This document shows, one piece after another, positions 36,743-45,156 of a stretch of DNA of 64,000 nt. The translations under genes and the position numbers were made by a program. The DNA is taken from contig JBNKHI010000002.1 in assembly GCA_050290265.1 (NCBI GenBank), positions 1-64,000 of the forward strand. Direction: 5' to 3'. The notes beneath the pieces are model-generated. The model was not told where the DNA came from, did no database searches, and was given only the letters and a program-made list of their open reading frames with translations. Numbering within the stretch: position 1 is the stretch's first letter; the number at the start of each line of letters is the position of its first letter. The stretch comes from JBNKFV01 sp050290265. Its GTDB lineage: Bacteria; Pseudomonadota; Gammaproteobacteria; Pseudomonadales; Cellvibrionaceae.

Positions 36743-37555
36743 ATGCAAATAGCCCGCACAGACAGCGCTACCGGCCCCGTAGTATATTCATGGGATCCCA
36801 ATTCCAATGCTGGGAAGCCACTTTTTACCTTGAATGAAAAAGGGGTGCCGTTCACGCACGCCTATATCAACATTACAGATTTTGAACAACATACTGCCGA
36901 ATACCTCGCTATTAATCCGGCCGGAACAGTACCTACGCTTGTGCACGATGGTATTACACTGACCGAATCGACCCCCATGTGCGAATATATCGACGCTGCG
37001 TTCGACGGCCCATCATTGGTACCCCAGGACCCTTACTTACGCTACGAAATGCGCCGCTGGTGTCGCCGCACCGACAAAGCCGCGGAAGCCATCAGCGTAA
37101 TTGGCTGGCACCGGTTTTTAGGCCCGATGGTACGCGCCAAATCAGCCGAAGAATTAGAGCGCCTACTGGCCCGCATACCGACTCGCGAACGCCGGATTTC
37201 ATGGGAAAAAGCCTCCCAGGCTACATTTTCAGAAGCGCAATTGGCGGATGCCACCGCAAAAGTGGGCGCTTATGTGAAAGAGTTAGACACCGCCTTAAGT
37301 CAATCAAGCTGGTTAGTTGGCGATCAATTTACGCTTGCCGATATTCTCACCTTTGCAAATTTTTATGCTTTGCCCATGAGCTTTCCGGACTTTGCTACCG
37401 ATGAATACGCACCCCATGTACGAAATTGGCTGCTACGCATATACCAGCGTCCGGCTACGCAAAAGACATTTGGTTTAGCGCAATCCATTGCCCTGCGCTG
37501 GAAAGATATTTGTAAAATACTAAACGTCGACATTCAGGAGGCCGAGCCATGTTAA
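36743..37555 (+). CDS. glutathione S-transferase family protein (first of three)
   Basis: 270 residues from the ATG at 36743, which has AAAGG upstream. N-terminal thioredoxin-like domain with SNAGKPLFTLNEKGVPF, a cis-proline region NPAGTVPTLVHDG and LTESTPMCEYIDAAF; C-terminal helical domain with the N-capping motif WLVGDQFTLADILTF. The layout and length match LigF-like and fungal-like GSTs. The residue aligned with the LigF serine (ANSLK) is alanine here (SNAGK). It overlaps the next GST gene by 7 bases. Confidence 0.88.
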   Translation: MQIARTDSATGPVVYSWDPNSNAGKPLFTLNEKGVPFTHAYINITDFEQHTAEYLAINPAGTVPTLVHDGITLTESTPMCEYIDAAFDGPSLVPQDPYLRYEMRRWCRRTDKAAEAISVIGWHRFLGPMVRAKSAEELERLLARIPTRERRISWEKASQATFSEAQLADATAKVGAYVKELDTALSQSSWLVGDQFTLADILTFANFYALPMSFPDFATDEYAPHVRNWLLRIYQRPATQKTFGLAQSIALRWKDICKILNVDIQEAEPC

Positions 37556-38277
37556 CGTTACACTGCGGCGGCCAGGACCCTGCTTCATTACGCGTAATTA
37601 CCACCTTGAGCGCTCTCAACCTGAAAGCGCAAACCCAACTGATTAATCTGCAGCAACTGGACAACTGGCAAACTGCCCATCGCACATTGGCTCCGCAAGG
37701 TGAGTGTCCTGTACTGGTTGACGAAAGCCGGACCCTGACAGATAACGCATTGATAATGCTCTATCTCAGTGAAAGGCAACAGAACACACAATTACTGCCA
37801 CAAAATCCGGAGCAGCATTACCAAGTGCAAGCCTATATCGACACAATGGATGCTGCGTTCATGGATGCAGTCAATTTAATAGGCTGGGCAAGCACAACAA
37901 ACGAACAACAACGAGACCACTTTCGCCAACAGCTCAACGCAGTTCCAAACCGAGAGCTACCCGCCGGCTGGAGCGCAGTTTGGCAGGATGCGGAATCTGA
38001 CCAACTGGCCCGCGCCAAGGATAAAATAGTGGATGCCATCAACATTTTGGAATCTGCGCTGAATGCCCGTACCTGGCTGGTTGGCGACGCCATGACCCTT
38101 GCGGACATCTCAATCTGGGCACAAACGCGGACGCTACCGACACTCTTGACGGATGCCGTTAACACAGAAAAAACACCGAACCTACTGCGCTGGCTTCAAC
38201 GCATGGAAGAACAACCCTGTTGTGCTGCCGCGCTTACACAAACAGCTACTGCGGCCCCTTACGCCCCACCACGATAA
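37549..38277 (+). CDS. glutathione S-transferase family protein (second of three, divergent)
   Basis: 242 residues. AGGAGG stands 7 bases before the ATG. N-terminal domain: DPASLRVITTLSALNLKAQ, a cis-proline region PQGECPVLVDESR and LTDNALIMLYLSE. C-terminal domain with WLVGDAMTLADISIWAQ. It is the most divergent of the three and has a shorter C-terminus. The 7-base overlap with the preceding gene indicates co-expression and perhaps a heterodimer. Substrate unknown. Confidence 0.85.
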   Translation: MLTLHCGGQDPASLRVITTLSALNLKAQTQLINLQQLDNWQTAHRTLAPQGECPVLVDESRTLTDNALIMLYLSERQQNTQLLPQNPEQHYQVQAYIDTMDAAFMDAVNLIGWASTTNEQQRDHFRQQLNAVPNRELPAGWSAVWQDAESDQLARAKDKIVDAINILESALNARTWLVGDAMTLADISIWAQTRTLPTLLTDAVNTEKTPNLLRWLQRMEEQPCCAAALTQTATAAPYAPPR

Positions 38278-38362
38278 ACAATACCCGGCTGATAACAACT
38301 AGTCTGGATGGAATAACACAAACTATTGCTGCAGTGTTTTTTGCAGTATCAGGATGAATATT

Positions 38363-39130
38363 ATGGCTCTCACACTTTACCACGCCGAACCTGTGGCAAA
38401 TTCGCTTAAAGCATTAATACCACTGCACGAAAAAGGCCTGCCGTTTACTAGCCGCTATATCGACCTCGCAAAATACGAACAACACGAACCCTGGTTTGTG
38501 GCAATTAACCCTGAAGGGCAAGTACCGGTACTTGATCACGACGGTTTGATTATTACCCACACCACGGTAATGAATGAATACCTAGAAGATGCCTTTCCCG
38601 ATACTCCCGCCCTGCGGCCTAAAAACCCAGGCGGCGCTGCGCGCATGCGCTATTGGAATAAGTTTATTGATGAGCACGTCATGAACTACGTATCTATTCA
38701 CGGCTGGCGCCGCCGCGTTGCCTATATCGCACAAAATACTGATGCCGAAACCTTTGAAGAAATGGTCGCGCGCATTCCATTAGTCGAACAACAACGCAAA
38801 TGGCGTAAGGCCCGTGAAGGGTTTGATCAAGCAGAACTCGACGAGGCAACACGAAAAGTCGATGTCGCACTAGCAAAAGTAGAAGAACAGTTACAGAAAA
38901 CACCCTGGCTGGCAGGAGAAGAATTCACCTTGGCAGATATCAATTTTTACTGCCACTGCGGCATGATGGCCGAACGACTTTTTCCAGAGTTGGCAAGTCG
39001 TGAAAAGCTACCCAAATTATTTGACTGGATTGATAGGGTTACACAACGCCCCGCTGTACAAAAGGCACTAGCCAGTGAAGATCGAATGGATACCAAAGCG
39101 GTGACTTATGTAGCCAATACCAAAGCCTGA
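38363..39130 (+). CDS. LigF-like glutathione S-transferase (candidate beta-etherase)
   Basis: 255 residues from the ATG at 38363 (AGGA 8 bases upstream; another ATG three codons earlier has no spacing for it). It resembles Sphingobium LigF as I remember it: ANSLKALIPLHEKGLPF, KYEQHEPWFVAINPEGQVP, TTVMNEYLEDAFPDTPALRP, a central VSIHGW, IPLVEQQRKWRKAREGFDQ and WLAGEEFTLADINFY. LigF cleaves the beta-O-4 ether of lignin dimers using glutathione. The family match is firm, the reaction is an inference. It ends at a strong terminator. Confidence 0.85.
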   Translation: MALTLYHAEPVANSLKALIPLHEKGLPFTSRYIDLAKYEQHEPWFVAINPEGQVPVLDHDGLIITHTTVMNEYLEDAFPDTPALRPKNPGGAARMRYWNKFIDEHVMNYVSIHGWRRRVAYIAQNTDAETFEEMVARIPLVEQQRKWRKAREGFDQAELDEATRKVDVALAKVEEQLQKTPWLAGEEFTLADINFYCHCGMMAERLFPELASREKLPKLFDWIDRVTQRPAVQKALASEDRMDTKAVTYVANTKA

Positions 39131-39153
39131 TCTGCATAAACAATACAATCCAT

Positions 39154-39190
39154 AAAGCCGCTGAAAAATGGGACTGCTTTCAGCGGCTTT
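39154..39190 (+). terminator. intrinsic terminator after the GST genes
   Basis: Arms AAAGCCGCTGAAA (39154-39166) and TTTCAGCGGCTTT (39178-39190), 13 bp perfect, followed by a T on the plus strand. An A-rich left arm means it could also work for the RND permease gene that ends at 39238 on the other strand. Confidence 0.8.
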
Positions 39191-39237
39191 TCAGTGGTTT
39201 TTCAGTGTTAAGCACCTGGAATCCAACGTTCGCTCGT

Positions 39238-42200
39238 TCAAGCCAACTTATGCTTTTTAGACTCAACACCCATCAATGTAGATTCATCGTTCACTATCGC
39301 GCTGTGCTTTTTAGCTAATAAACTGTAAAGACAAGGCAGCACAAATAACGTAAAGAATGTACCAATTAACATCCCTATCACCAGAATAAGACCGATACTA
39401 TTCCGCGCCTCTGCACCTGCACCAGTCACTAGAACCAGCGGAAAATGCCCCAGCACGGTTGCGGCTGTCGTCATCAGTACCGGACGCAAACGCAACTCCG
39501 CGGCACCGATCGCCGCCTCTAATTTAGTCGCCCCCTGTTCCTGTAAATGATTGGCAAACTCCACAATCAGAATACCGTTTTTTGCCACCAGGCCTACCAG
39601 TGTTATAAACCCGATCTGCGAATAAATATTCACGGTAGTTAACCCCAGGAATGGGATGAGCAGTGCACCGGTTAGCGCTAATGGTACCGATCCCAGCAGT
39701 ACGACCAATGGATCGCGAAAGTTGTTGAACAAAATAGATAGCACAAAGTAAACGAACAGTAGTGCGATGCCCAGCACCCCCATCAAGGTATTACCTTCTT
39801 TACGAATCTGCCGCGATTCGCCAGCATAATCCAGCGTGTAGTTTGCTGGCAAAATATCGGCAGATGCTTTTTCCAGGACTCTCAACGCTTGCTCTTTACT
39901 GGTACCCGGCAAGGTGGCAGCAAGCAAACGAAATGAATTTTTCTGCTGAAATTTTCCGAGAACTCTTGGCGCCACAGTACGTTGCAACGTTGCAATACTG
40001 GAGACTGGAATCAACTCCCCACTTGGTGTTCGCAACTGCAAATCTAACAAGGCCTCTGGATTATCACGATGCTTGCCACCAACCATGGGAATAACCTGAT
40101 AAGCCTTGCCGTTTAAATCAAAACGGTTGATATAGTCGCCAGACAATAAAATACTCAGCTGATCACTAACACTTTGCAAATTCAGGCCCAAGTCAGCAAT
40201 GCGTGCTTTATCCAGCATAATGCGCACTTGAGGTTTATCAATTTTCAAATCCGTCTGCACAAACATAAAACTGCCACTGGCATTTGCTGCTGCGATTAGC
40301 TGGTCAGCATAGGTCTTCATTTCCTTTAAGGTTTCTGGCGACTTAACCACAAACTCCACATCAAACCTGCCAGCAGAAGGAAGAGCTCCTGGCAACAAAG
40401 GAAAAACACTCAAGCCCGGCACTTGACCAAGCCGCTGAAACACCTGCGGCAATAATTCCTGAACACTGAAAGGTCGATCATGGAAGGGGTTCATATTAAT
40501 ACCGCCAAAACCGCCCTCATTGCTTGCGATCTGCCAGACAATATCTGTACCTTCAACCTCCAATAGCTTGTTGGCAACCTCCTTGGCACGAGCGCCAGTG
40601 TATGCCAGCGAAGCGTTAGGTGGCGCTTCTGTCACAAAAAAAATGGTCCCTTGATCTTCCACCGGCGCGAGTTCTTTTTGCGAAAACAAATAGAATGGCA
40701 CAGACAGTAATGTGACAAACAAGGTAAAACCCAAGACCTGGGTGCGCCAGGGTAAAATCTTACGCAATAATTTTGCGTACGCTTCCTGCAGGATGCTAAA
40801 ACGCTGATTAACCCACTGCGTCACCTTACCTTCGCGCCCCCCATCAGCTGTGACATAGGCACTCATAATTGGCGAGAGCGTCAGTGCAACGATGCCGGAG
40901 ATCAACACAGCAACGGATAAGGTAAAGGCAAACTCTTTAAACAAAACACCGGTTAGACCAGAGAGAAAACCTATAGGTGCATAAACCGCTGCCAGCGTGA
41001 TCGTCATACCAAAAATAGGCGCCGCTAACTGCCGACAACTGGCCAATGCAGCATCGATGCGGGACATCCCATCACGCCGAAAATGCGCCACGTTTTCCAC
41101 CACAACAATGGCGTCATCCACCACTAAACCGACCGACAGCACAATTGCCAATATCGTCAATAAGTTGAGGGAAAAACCCATCAGCGTAATAACCGCAATA
41201 GCGCCTAAAATTGACACAGGAATCGTGATTAAGGGCACCAGCGAGGTACGAAAAGCTCCCATCAAGGCCAGTACAACAATCCCAACTAATAAGATTGTTT
41301 CCGCCAGTGTAATAAAAATGCCACGAATAGCATCGCGCATATAGATGGTGTCATCAGCGGCATACCGAATATGCATTCCATCGGGCAATCTGGGATTGAT
41401 TTGGTCAACAGCTGCGTAAACCTCATCACCAACGGCAATTTCGTTAGCGCCAGGCTGTGGCCAAATGGCCAGATAAGGTGCGACTTCATCGTTACGCAAC
41501 GTATACGCTTGCCCCTCCTCTTCACCCATTTCCACCCTGGCAATATCGCCCAACCGTATCAACGCACCGTCAGCCTCCAAAATAACCAGTTGCCGGAAAT
41601 CTTCAGCAGTCTGCAACGTAGTATTCGTCAACAAATTAATACGCTGCAGGTTGTTTTCAGTATTACCAATAGCCGAGATTACATTGTTATTGGTTAATGC
41701 CTGGCGTAAATCTTGTGCACTCACATTAAACGATGCCATTTTTTCAGCATCTAACCACAAACGCATTGCCGGGTTGCGACCGCCACTAATCTCAACTCGC
41801 TGAACCCCTTCCAATGAAGATAATTGGGGTACCACAAAGCGCTGCAGATAATCGGTGATTGCCGCTTTAGAGAAGGTACCTTCGGCCACATCCAAATAAA
41901 TTAATGCAGAGCTACGATCTGCACGTTCGACCTCAAGCGAAGGATCGCGCGCACCTGCGGGTAATTCATAGCGAATCTGACTCAGGCGCGATGACAATTC
42001 AGCCAGTGCCGAGGTGCTGTCCTCATTTAACTCTAGCCATACCGTCACCGTACTTAATCCAGCAGTGGTTGCAGAATCTACATAATCAACGCCCGGAACC
42101 GTGGCTGCCACACGCTCAATGGGATCGGTTACAAAACCTTGAACCATCTCAGCAGAAGCGCCCACATAAGCGGTAGTGATAACCAGCGCGGAGCTTTCAA

Positions 42201-42393
42201 TTTTGGGATATTGCAATATTGGAATCTGTGTCGCTGCTTGCAACCCAGCGATCACCAGGATCAATGAAACCACAATGGCCAGGACAGGCTTCTTAACAAA
42301 AATATCGATTACCGACGACTTGCCGGCAGCACTGGGGATTTCTGTCTGTGTAGGCGTATGGTCACGGGCTGAGTGTTCACCGGGTTGCTCCAT
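39238..42393 (-). CDS. RND efflux permease (HAE1 family)
   Basis: About 1051 residues, twelve membrane helices with two large periplasmic loops. Proton-relay residues are present: DD in GLVVDDAIVVVENV and K in GLVAKNGILIVEFA. N-terminal tail of about 35 polar residues before VKKPVLAIVVSLILVIAGL is longer than in AcrB. The ATG at 42393 has GGAG 8 bases upstream; an ATG two codons earlier overlaps the adaptor stop (TAATG). It works with the adaptor gene just upstream; no outer-membrane channel gene is nearby. Drug range cannot be read. Confidence 0.92.
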   Translation of the reverse strand: MEQPGEHSARDHTPTQTEIPSAAGKSSVIDIFVKKPVLAIVVSLILVIAGLQAATQIPILQYPKIESSALVITTAYVGASAEMVQGFVTDPIERVAATVPGVDYVDSATTAGLSTVTVWLELNEDSTSALAELSSRLSQIRYELPAGARDPSLEVERADRSSALIYLDVAEGTFSKAAITDYLQRFVVPQLSSLEGVQRVEISGGRNPAMRLWLDAEKMASFNVSAQDLRQALTNNNVISAIGNTENNLQRINLLTNTTLQTAEDFRQLVILEADGALIRLGDIARVEMGEEEGQAYTLRNDEVAPYLAIWPQPGANEIAVGDEVYAAVDQINPRLPDGMHIRYAADDTIYMRDAIRGIFITLAETILLVGIVVLALMGAFRTSLVPLITIPVSILGAIAVITLMGFSLNLLTILAIVLSVGLVVDDAIVVVENVAHFRRDGMSRIDAALASCRQLAAPIFGMTITLAAVYAPIGFLSGLTGVLFKEFAFTLSVAVLISGIVALTLSPIMSAYVTADGGREGKVTQWVNQRFSILQEAYAKLLRKILPWRTQVLGFTLFVTLLSVPFYLFSQKELAPVEDQGTIFFVTEAPPNASLAYTGARAKEVANKLLEVEGTDIVWQIASNEGGFGGINMNPFHDRPFSVQELLPQVFQRLGQVPGLSVFPLLPGALPSAGRFDVEFVVKSPETLKEMKTYADQLIAAANASGSFMFVQTDLKIDKPQVRIMLDKARIADLGLNLQSVSDQLSILLSGDYINRFDLNGKAYQVIPMVGGKHRDNPEALLDLQLRTPSGELIPVSSIATLQRTVAPRVLGKFQQKNSFRLLAATLPGTSKEQALRVLEKASADILPANYTLDYAGESRQIRKEGNTLMGVLGIALLFVYFVLSILFNNFRDPLVVLLGSVPLALTGALLIPFLGLTTVNIYSQIGFITLVGLVAKNGILIVEFANHLQEQGATKLEAAIGAAELRLRPVLMTTAATVLGHFPLVLVTGAGAEARNSIGLILVIGMLIGTFFTLFVLPCLYSLLAKKHSAIVNDESTLMGVESKKHKLA

Positions 42394-42398
42394 GCTCA

Positions 42399-43514
42399 TT
42401 ACTCCGACACACCCGTCATTGCACTACTGGAGGCATTGAGACTCTTGTCATTGGCAACAAATATCAAAAGGCCATCACTTAATTTAAATGCACCTTCGCT
42501 CGCAATAAAACTCCCTTTGGCCAGCCCGTCTTCTACCACAGCGGCATCATTCGTTTCACGTCCCAGGGTGACAGGTTGTCGTTTAGCCCGATAACCTTTT
42601 GCCGCCTCATCCGCCGTCAAACGAAAAACATAATCACCCATCTGATCTTTTAACAAGGCTGACTTTGGCACTTGCACTTTAGACTGCACCCCCAGCGAGA
42701 CACTCACATCTACAACGGTATTAGGAATAAGCGCAGGTACTTGCGGCAACCTAGCCCGGTAATGACGGTTTCGTGACTCTGAAGATAACGCAACGTCAGC
42801 GGCAACTACTTTACCCTCCAGCGTTTCGCCGGTGTAGGGAACCACTATCGACACTTCTGCATCAATGGCTACCTGTGCTTGTGCAATCGGCAAATCAAAG
42901 TCCACCCACACATAACTATTTTTGCCCATCAACTGCGTTAACTCCGTATTAGGATTCAAATACTGCCCTACTTCTAGTGTGTGTATACTAACAAACGCAT
43001 CAAATGGAGCTGTTAACGTCTTTTTCTCTATTAATGCCTGCAGTTCTGCAACAGCTGCATCAGCAACATCGAGTTGCGCGCGAGCGGCATCAACTTTTTC
43101 CTGACTGGTAAGATTTTTTTTAATCAAATCTTCTTCACGGCGTAAGTTCAGACGTGCAAGGTGTGCAGTTGCAGTGGCGGCTTTTAACTGAGCCAGTTCT
43201 TGCGCTATATCCATTTGCAACAGCAGATCCCCTTTTTTTACCTCCCCGCCAGACGGCAGGCTTACTTTGCTAATCCGACCACCTAATTCATTGCGCAACT
43301 CCACAAATTGCGGAGCAACCACTTCACCAATGGTGTTCACATAAAATTCAGTATCAACCTCTGTTACTGTGAGGGCATTTACTGTCGCCGATGACTCTGG
43401 ATAAGACTTACCAAAAGCAATAGCAGCTTGGATTTGGGAATATTTGACCGTAGCCAGCACTACAAAAATAGCGACACAAACCAAACCGGTAATCAGCCAG
43501 CGACGAAGATTCAT
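42399..43514 (-). CDS. RND efflux periplasmic adaptor (membrane fusion protein)
   Basis: 371 residues. N-terminal membrane anchor (WLITGLVCVAIFVVLATVKY) without lipobox; lipoyl half-motifs around LRNELGGRISKVSLPSGGEV and KGDLLLQMD; helical hairpin from LAQLKAATATAHLARLNLRR to VADAAVAELQALIEKK; beta-barrel and membrane-proximal parts afterwards. First gene of the minus-strand efflux operon; its stop overlaps the permease start. It starts 452 bases from the start of the second, oppositely oriented system. Confidence 0.9.
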   Translation of the reverse strand: MNLRRWLITGLVCVAIFVVLATVKYSQIQAAIAFGKSYPESSATVNALTVTEVDTEFYVNTIGEVVAPQFVELRNELGGRISKVSLPSGGEVKKGDLLLQMDIAQELAQLKAATATAHLARLNLRREEDLIKKNLTSQEKVDAARAQLDVADAAVAELQALIEKKTLTAPFDAFVSIHTLEVGQYLNPNTELTQLMGKNSYVWVDFDLPIAQAQVAIDAEVSIVVPYTGETLEGKVVAADVALSSESRNRHYRARLPQVPALIPNTVVDVSVSLGVQSKVQVPKSALLKDQMGDYVFRLTADEAAKGYRAKRQPVTLGRETNDAAVVEDGLAKGSFIASEGAFKLSDGLLIFVANDKSLNASSSAMTGVSE

Positions 43515-43966
43515 AAGATTTTCACTTTATATAAAGATTAAATGATAAACAGGTAACCATACGCTGTCCCAGTCCTAACCGACCAGTTACAGCTCCTGAG
43601 GCGCATACATTGTTCTAACTCACATAGCCCCGCGCAAACCCTACTCTATAGGCACGTTAATTTTATGTTAACGCTTACATTAATGTTTACCCCTTCTTAG
43701 CAACAACCAAGCACGGGATAGATACTTTCTTTACTCAAAATTAACAATAATATGAGACAATAAACAAACTCGCAGGAAATGAATACCGCACCACGACCCC
43801 TGTAAACATACCAATATCAATTTTCGCAGATCGAACATCTCCCGTTTTCTGGCGTATGCTTCGACGACGCACATAAACGCAACCATGTTTAATCCAACCT
43901 CGATAACAGGTTATGCAAAACAGACTTACTTTAGCGCATTACAATACTATGGAGTTTTTAACTAGC
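43515..43966. other. shared upstream region of two divergent RND operons
   Basis: About 450 bases with no gene. Two related segments, ATGTTAAC and ATGTTTAC, lie within 43660-43690 in an AT-rich stretch and might be regulator sites. No TetR, MarR or two-component regulator gene is adjacent to either operon, which is unusual. A promoter pair could not be fixed. Confidence 0.35.
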
Positions 43967-45151
43967 ATGAAGCCCAAGACCTCAACAATTGGCGCGACCT
44001 ACTCATCACTTAAAAAGATCTCTGTTGCTTTACTAGCGGCCATTGCTTTCCAAAGTACCGCATCGGCACAAGACATGGCTACCCATGCCCCCAAGGTATC
44101 AGTCGCTGTGGTAAAGCAAGCAAAGGTTCAAATCTGGGATGAATTTTCCGGCCGTATTGAGCCAGTTTATCGCGTTGAACTACGACCTCGTGTAGAAGGT
44201 ATGATTCAGGCGATTCATTTTCGCGAAGGCGCCTTCGTTAACAAAGGCGATCTACTCATTACCATTGACCCCTCACGCTATGCGATCGCAGTAGAACAAG
44301 CGCAAGCCGTTGTTTTGGCTGCGCAGGCACGTGAACAGCAAGCTCAAACTGAACTTAAGCGTGTGAAACGCCTGATCAAAGAAAAAGCCATCGCCGAAAA
44401 TGAATTGGATCAGCGTACTAACAATCAATTAGAAGCCGCAGCTAACTTGGCCGCTGCTCAGGCTGCATTGAAGACCGCTAAGCTCAACTTAAGCTACACA
44501 AACGTTGTTGCGCCTATTTCCGGGCGTATAGGCAAGCTGCTAATCACCGAGGGCAACCAGGTTTCAGCAGGGCCTGATGGACCTATCATGGCAACATTGG
44601 TGTCAACATCACCTATTTATGCCAGTTTTGACGCAACTGAAAATACACTCACCAAACTCAACGGTGCGCGCGATAATCTGGATCAGGTACCTGTGCGAAT
44701 GACAACAGCAGGCACACAACCCCAAACAGTAGAAGGTCACCTGCAGCTGATCAACAATGAAATTGACCCTACCAGCGGTACTGTAAAAATGCGTGCTAGT
44801 TTTGCTAACGAGAATGACACGCTAACACCAGGGCAATTTGTACGGATTCAATTAGGTGTGCCTAACCCGCCCCCTGTCTTGCTGATTAATGAGCGCGCTC
44901 TGGGTGCAGATCTAAACAAACAGTATGTCCTGGTGGTCAATAGCGACAACAAGACTGAGTACCGAGAAGTTACCGTCGGCGCGACCATAGATAGCTTACG
45001 CAAGGTCACCAGCGGTCTGAAAGCGGGTGAGCGGATCGTCGTAGATGGCCTACAACATGTTCGCGCCGGTGCGCCAGTCACACCTAACCTTGTGCCCATG
45101 GACTATCGTGCAGAATTAGACAATCAGTCTAGTGCCCCTGCCGCTGAGTAA
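43967..45151 (+). CDS. RND efflux periplasmic adaptor, AcrA/MexA-like
   Basis: 394 residues from the ATG at 43967; ATGs at 43913 and 43949 are possible. Signal peptide VALLAAIAFQSTASAQD, no lipobox cysteine. Lipoyl parts VELRPRVEGMIQAIHFREGA and KGDLLITIDPSRY; long helical hairpin with LKRVKRLIKEKAIAENELDQ and LEAAANLAAAQAALKTAKLN; barrel with VVAPISGRIGKLLITEGNQV. It is followed after 5 bases by its permease. Lack of a lipid anchor sets it apart from AcrA. Confidence 0.9.
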   Translation: MKPKTSTIGATYSSLKKISVALLAAIAFQSTASAQDMATHAPKVSVAVVKQAKVQIWDEFSGRIEPVYRVELRPRVEGMIQAIHFREGAFVNKGDLLITIDPSRYAIAVEQAQAVVLAAQAREQQAQTELKRVKRLIKEKAIAENELDQRTNNQLEAAANLAAAQAALKTAKLNLSYTNVVAPISGRIGKLLITEGNQVSAGPDGPIMATLVSTSPIYASFDATENTLTKLNGARDNLDQVPVRMTTAGTQPQTVEGHLQLINNEIDPTSGTVKMRASFANENDTLTPGQFVRIQLGVPNPPPVLLINERALGADLNKQYVLVVNSDNKTEYREVTVGATIDSLRKVTSGLKAGERIVVDGLQHVRAGAPVTPNLVPMDYRAELDNQSSAPAAE

Positions 45152-45156
45152 ACATC

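Noticed and set aside
40997..41344. Plus-strand frame inside the RND permease gene
   Set aside because: Antisense to a membrane-helix region; hydrophobic helices often leave the opposite strand open.
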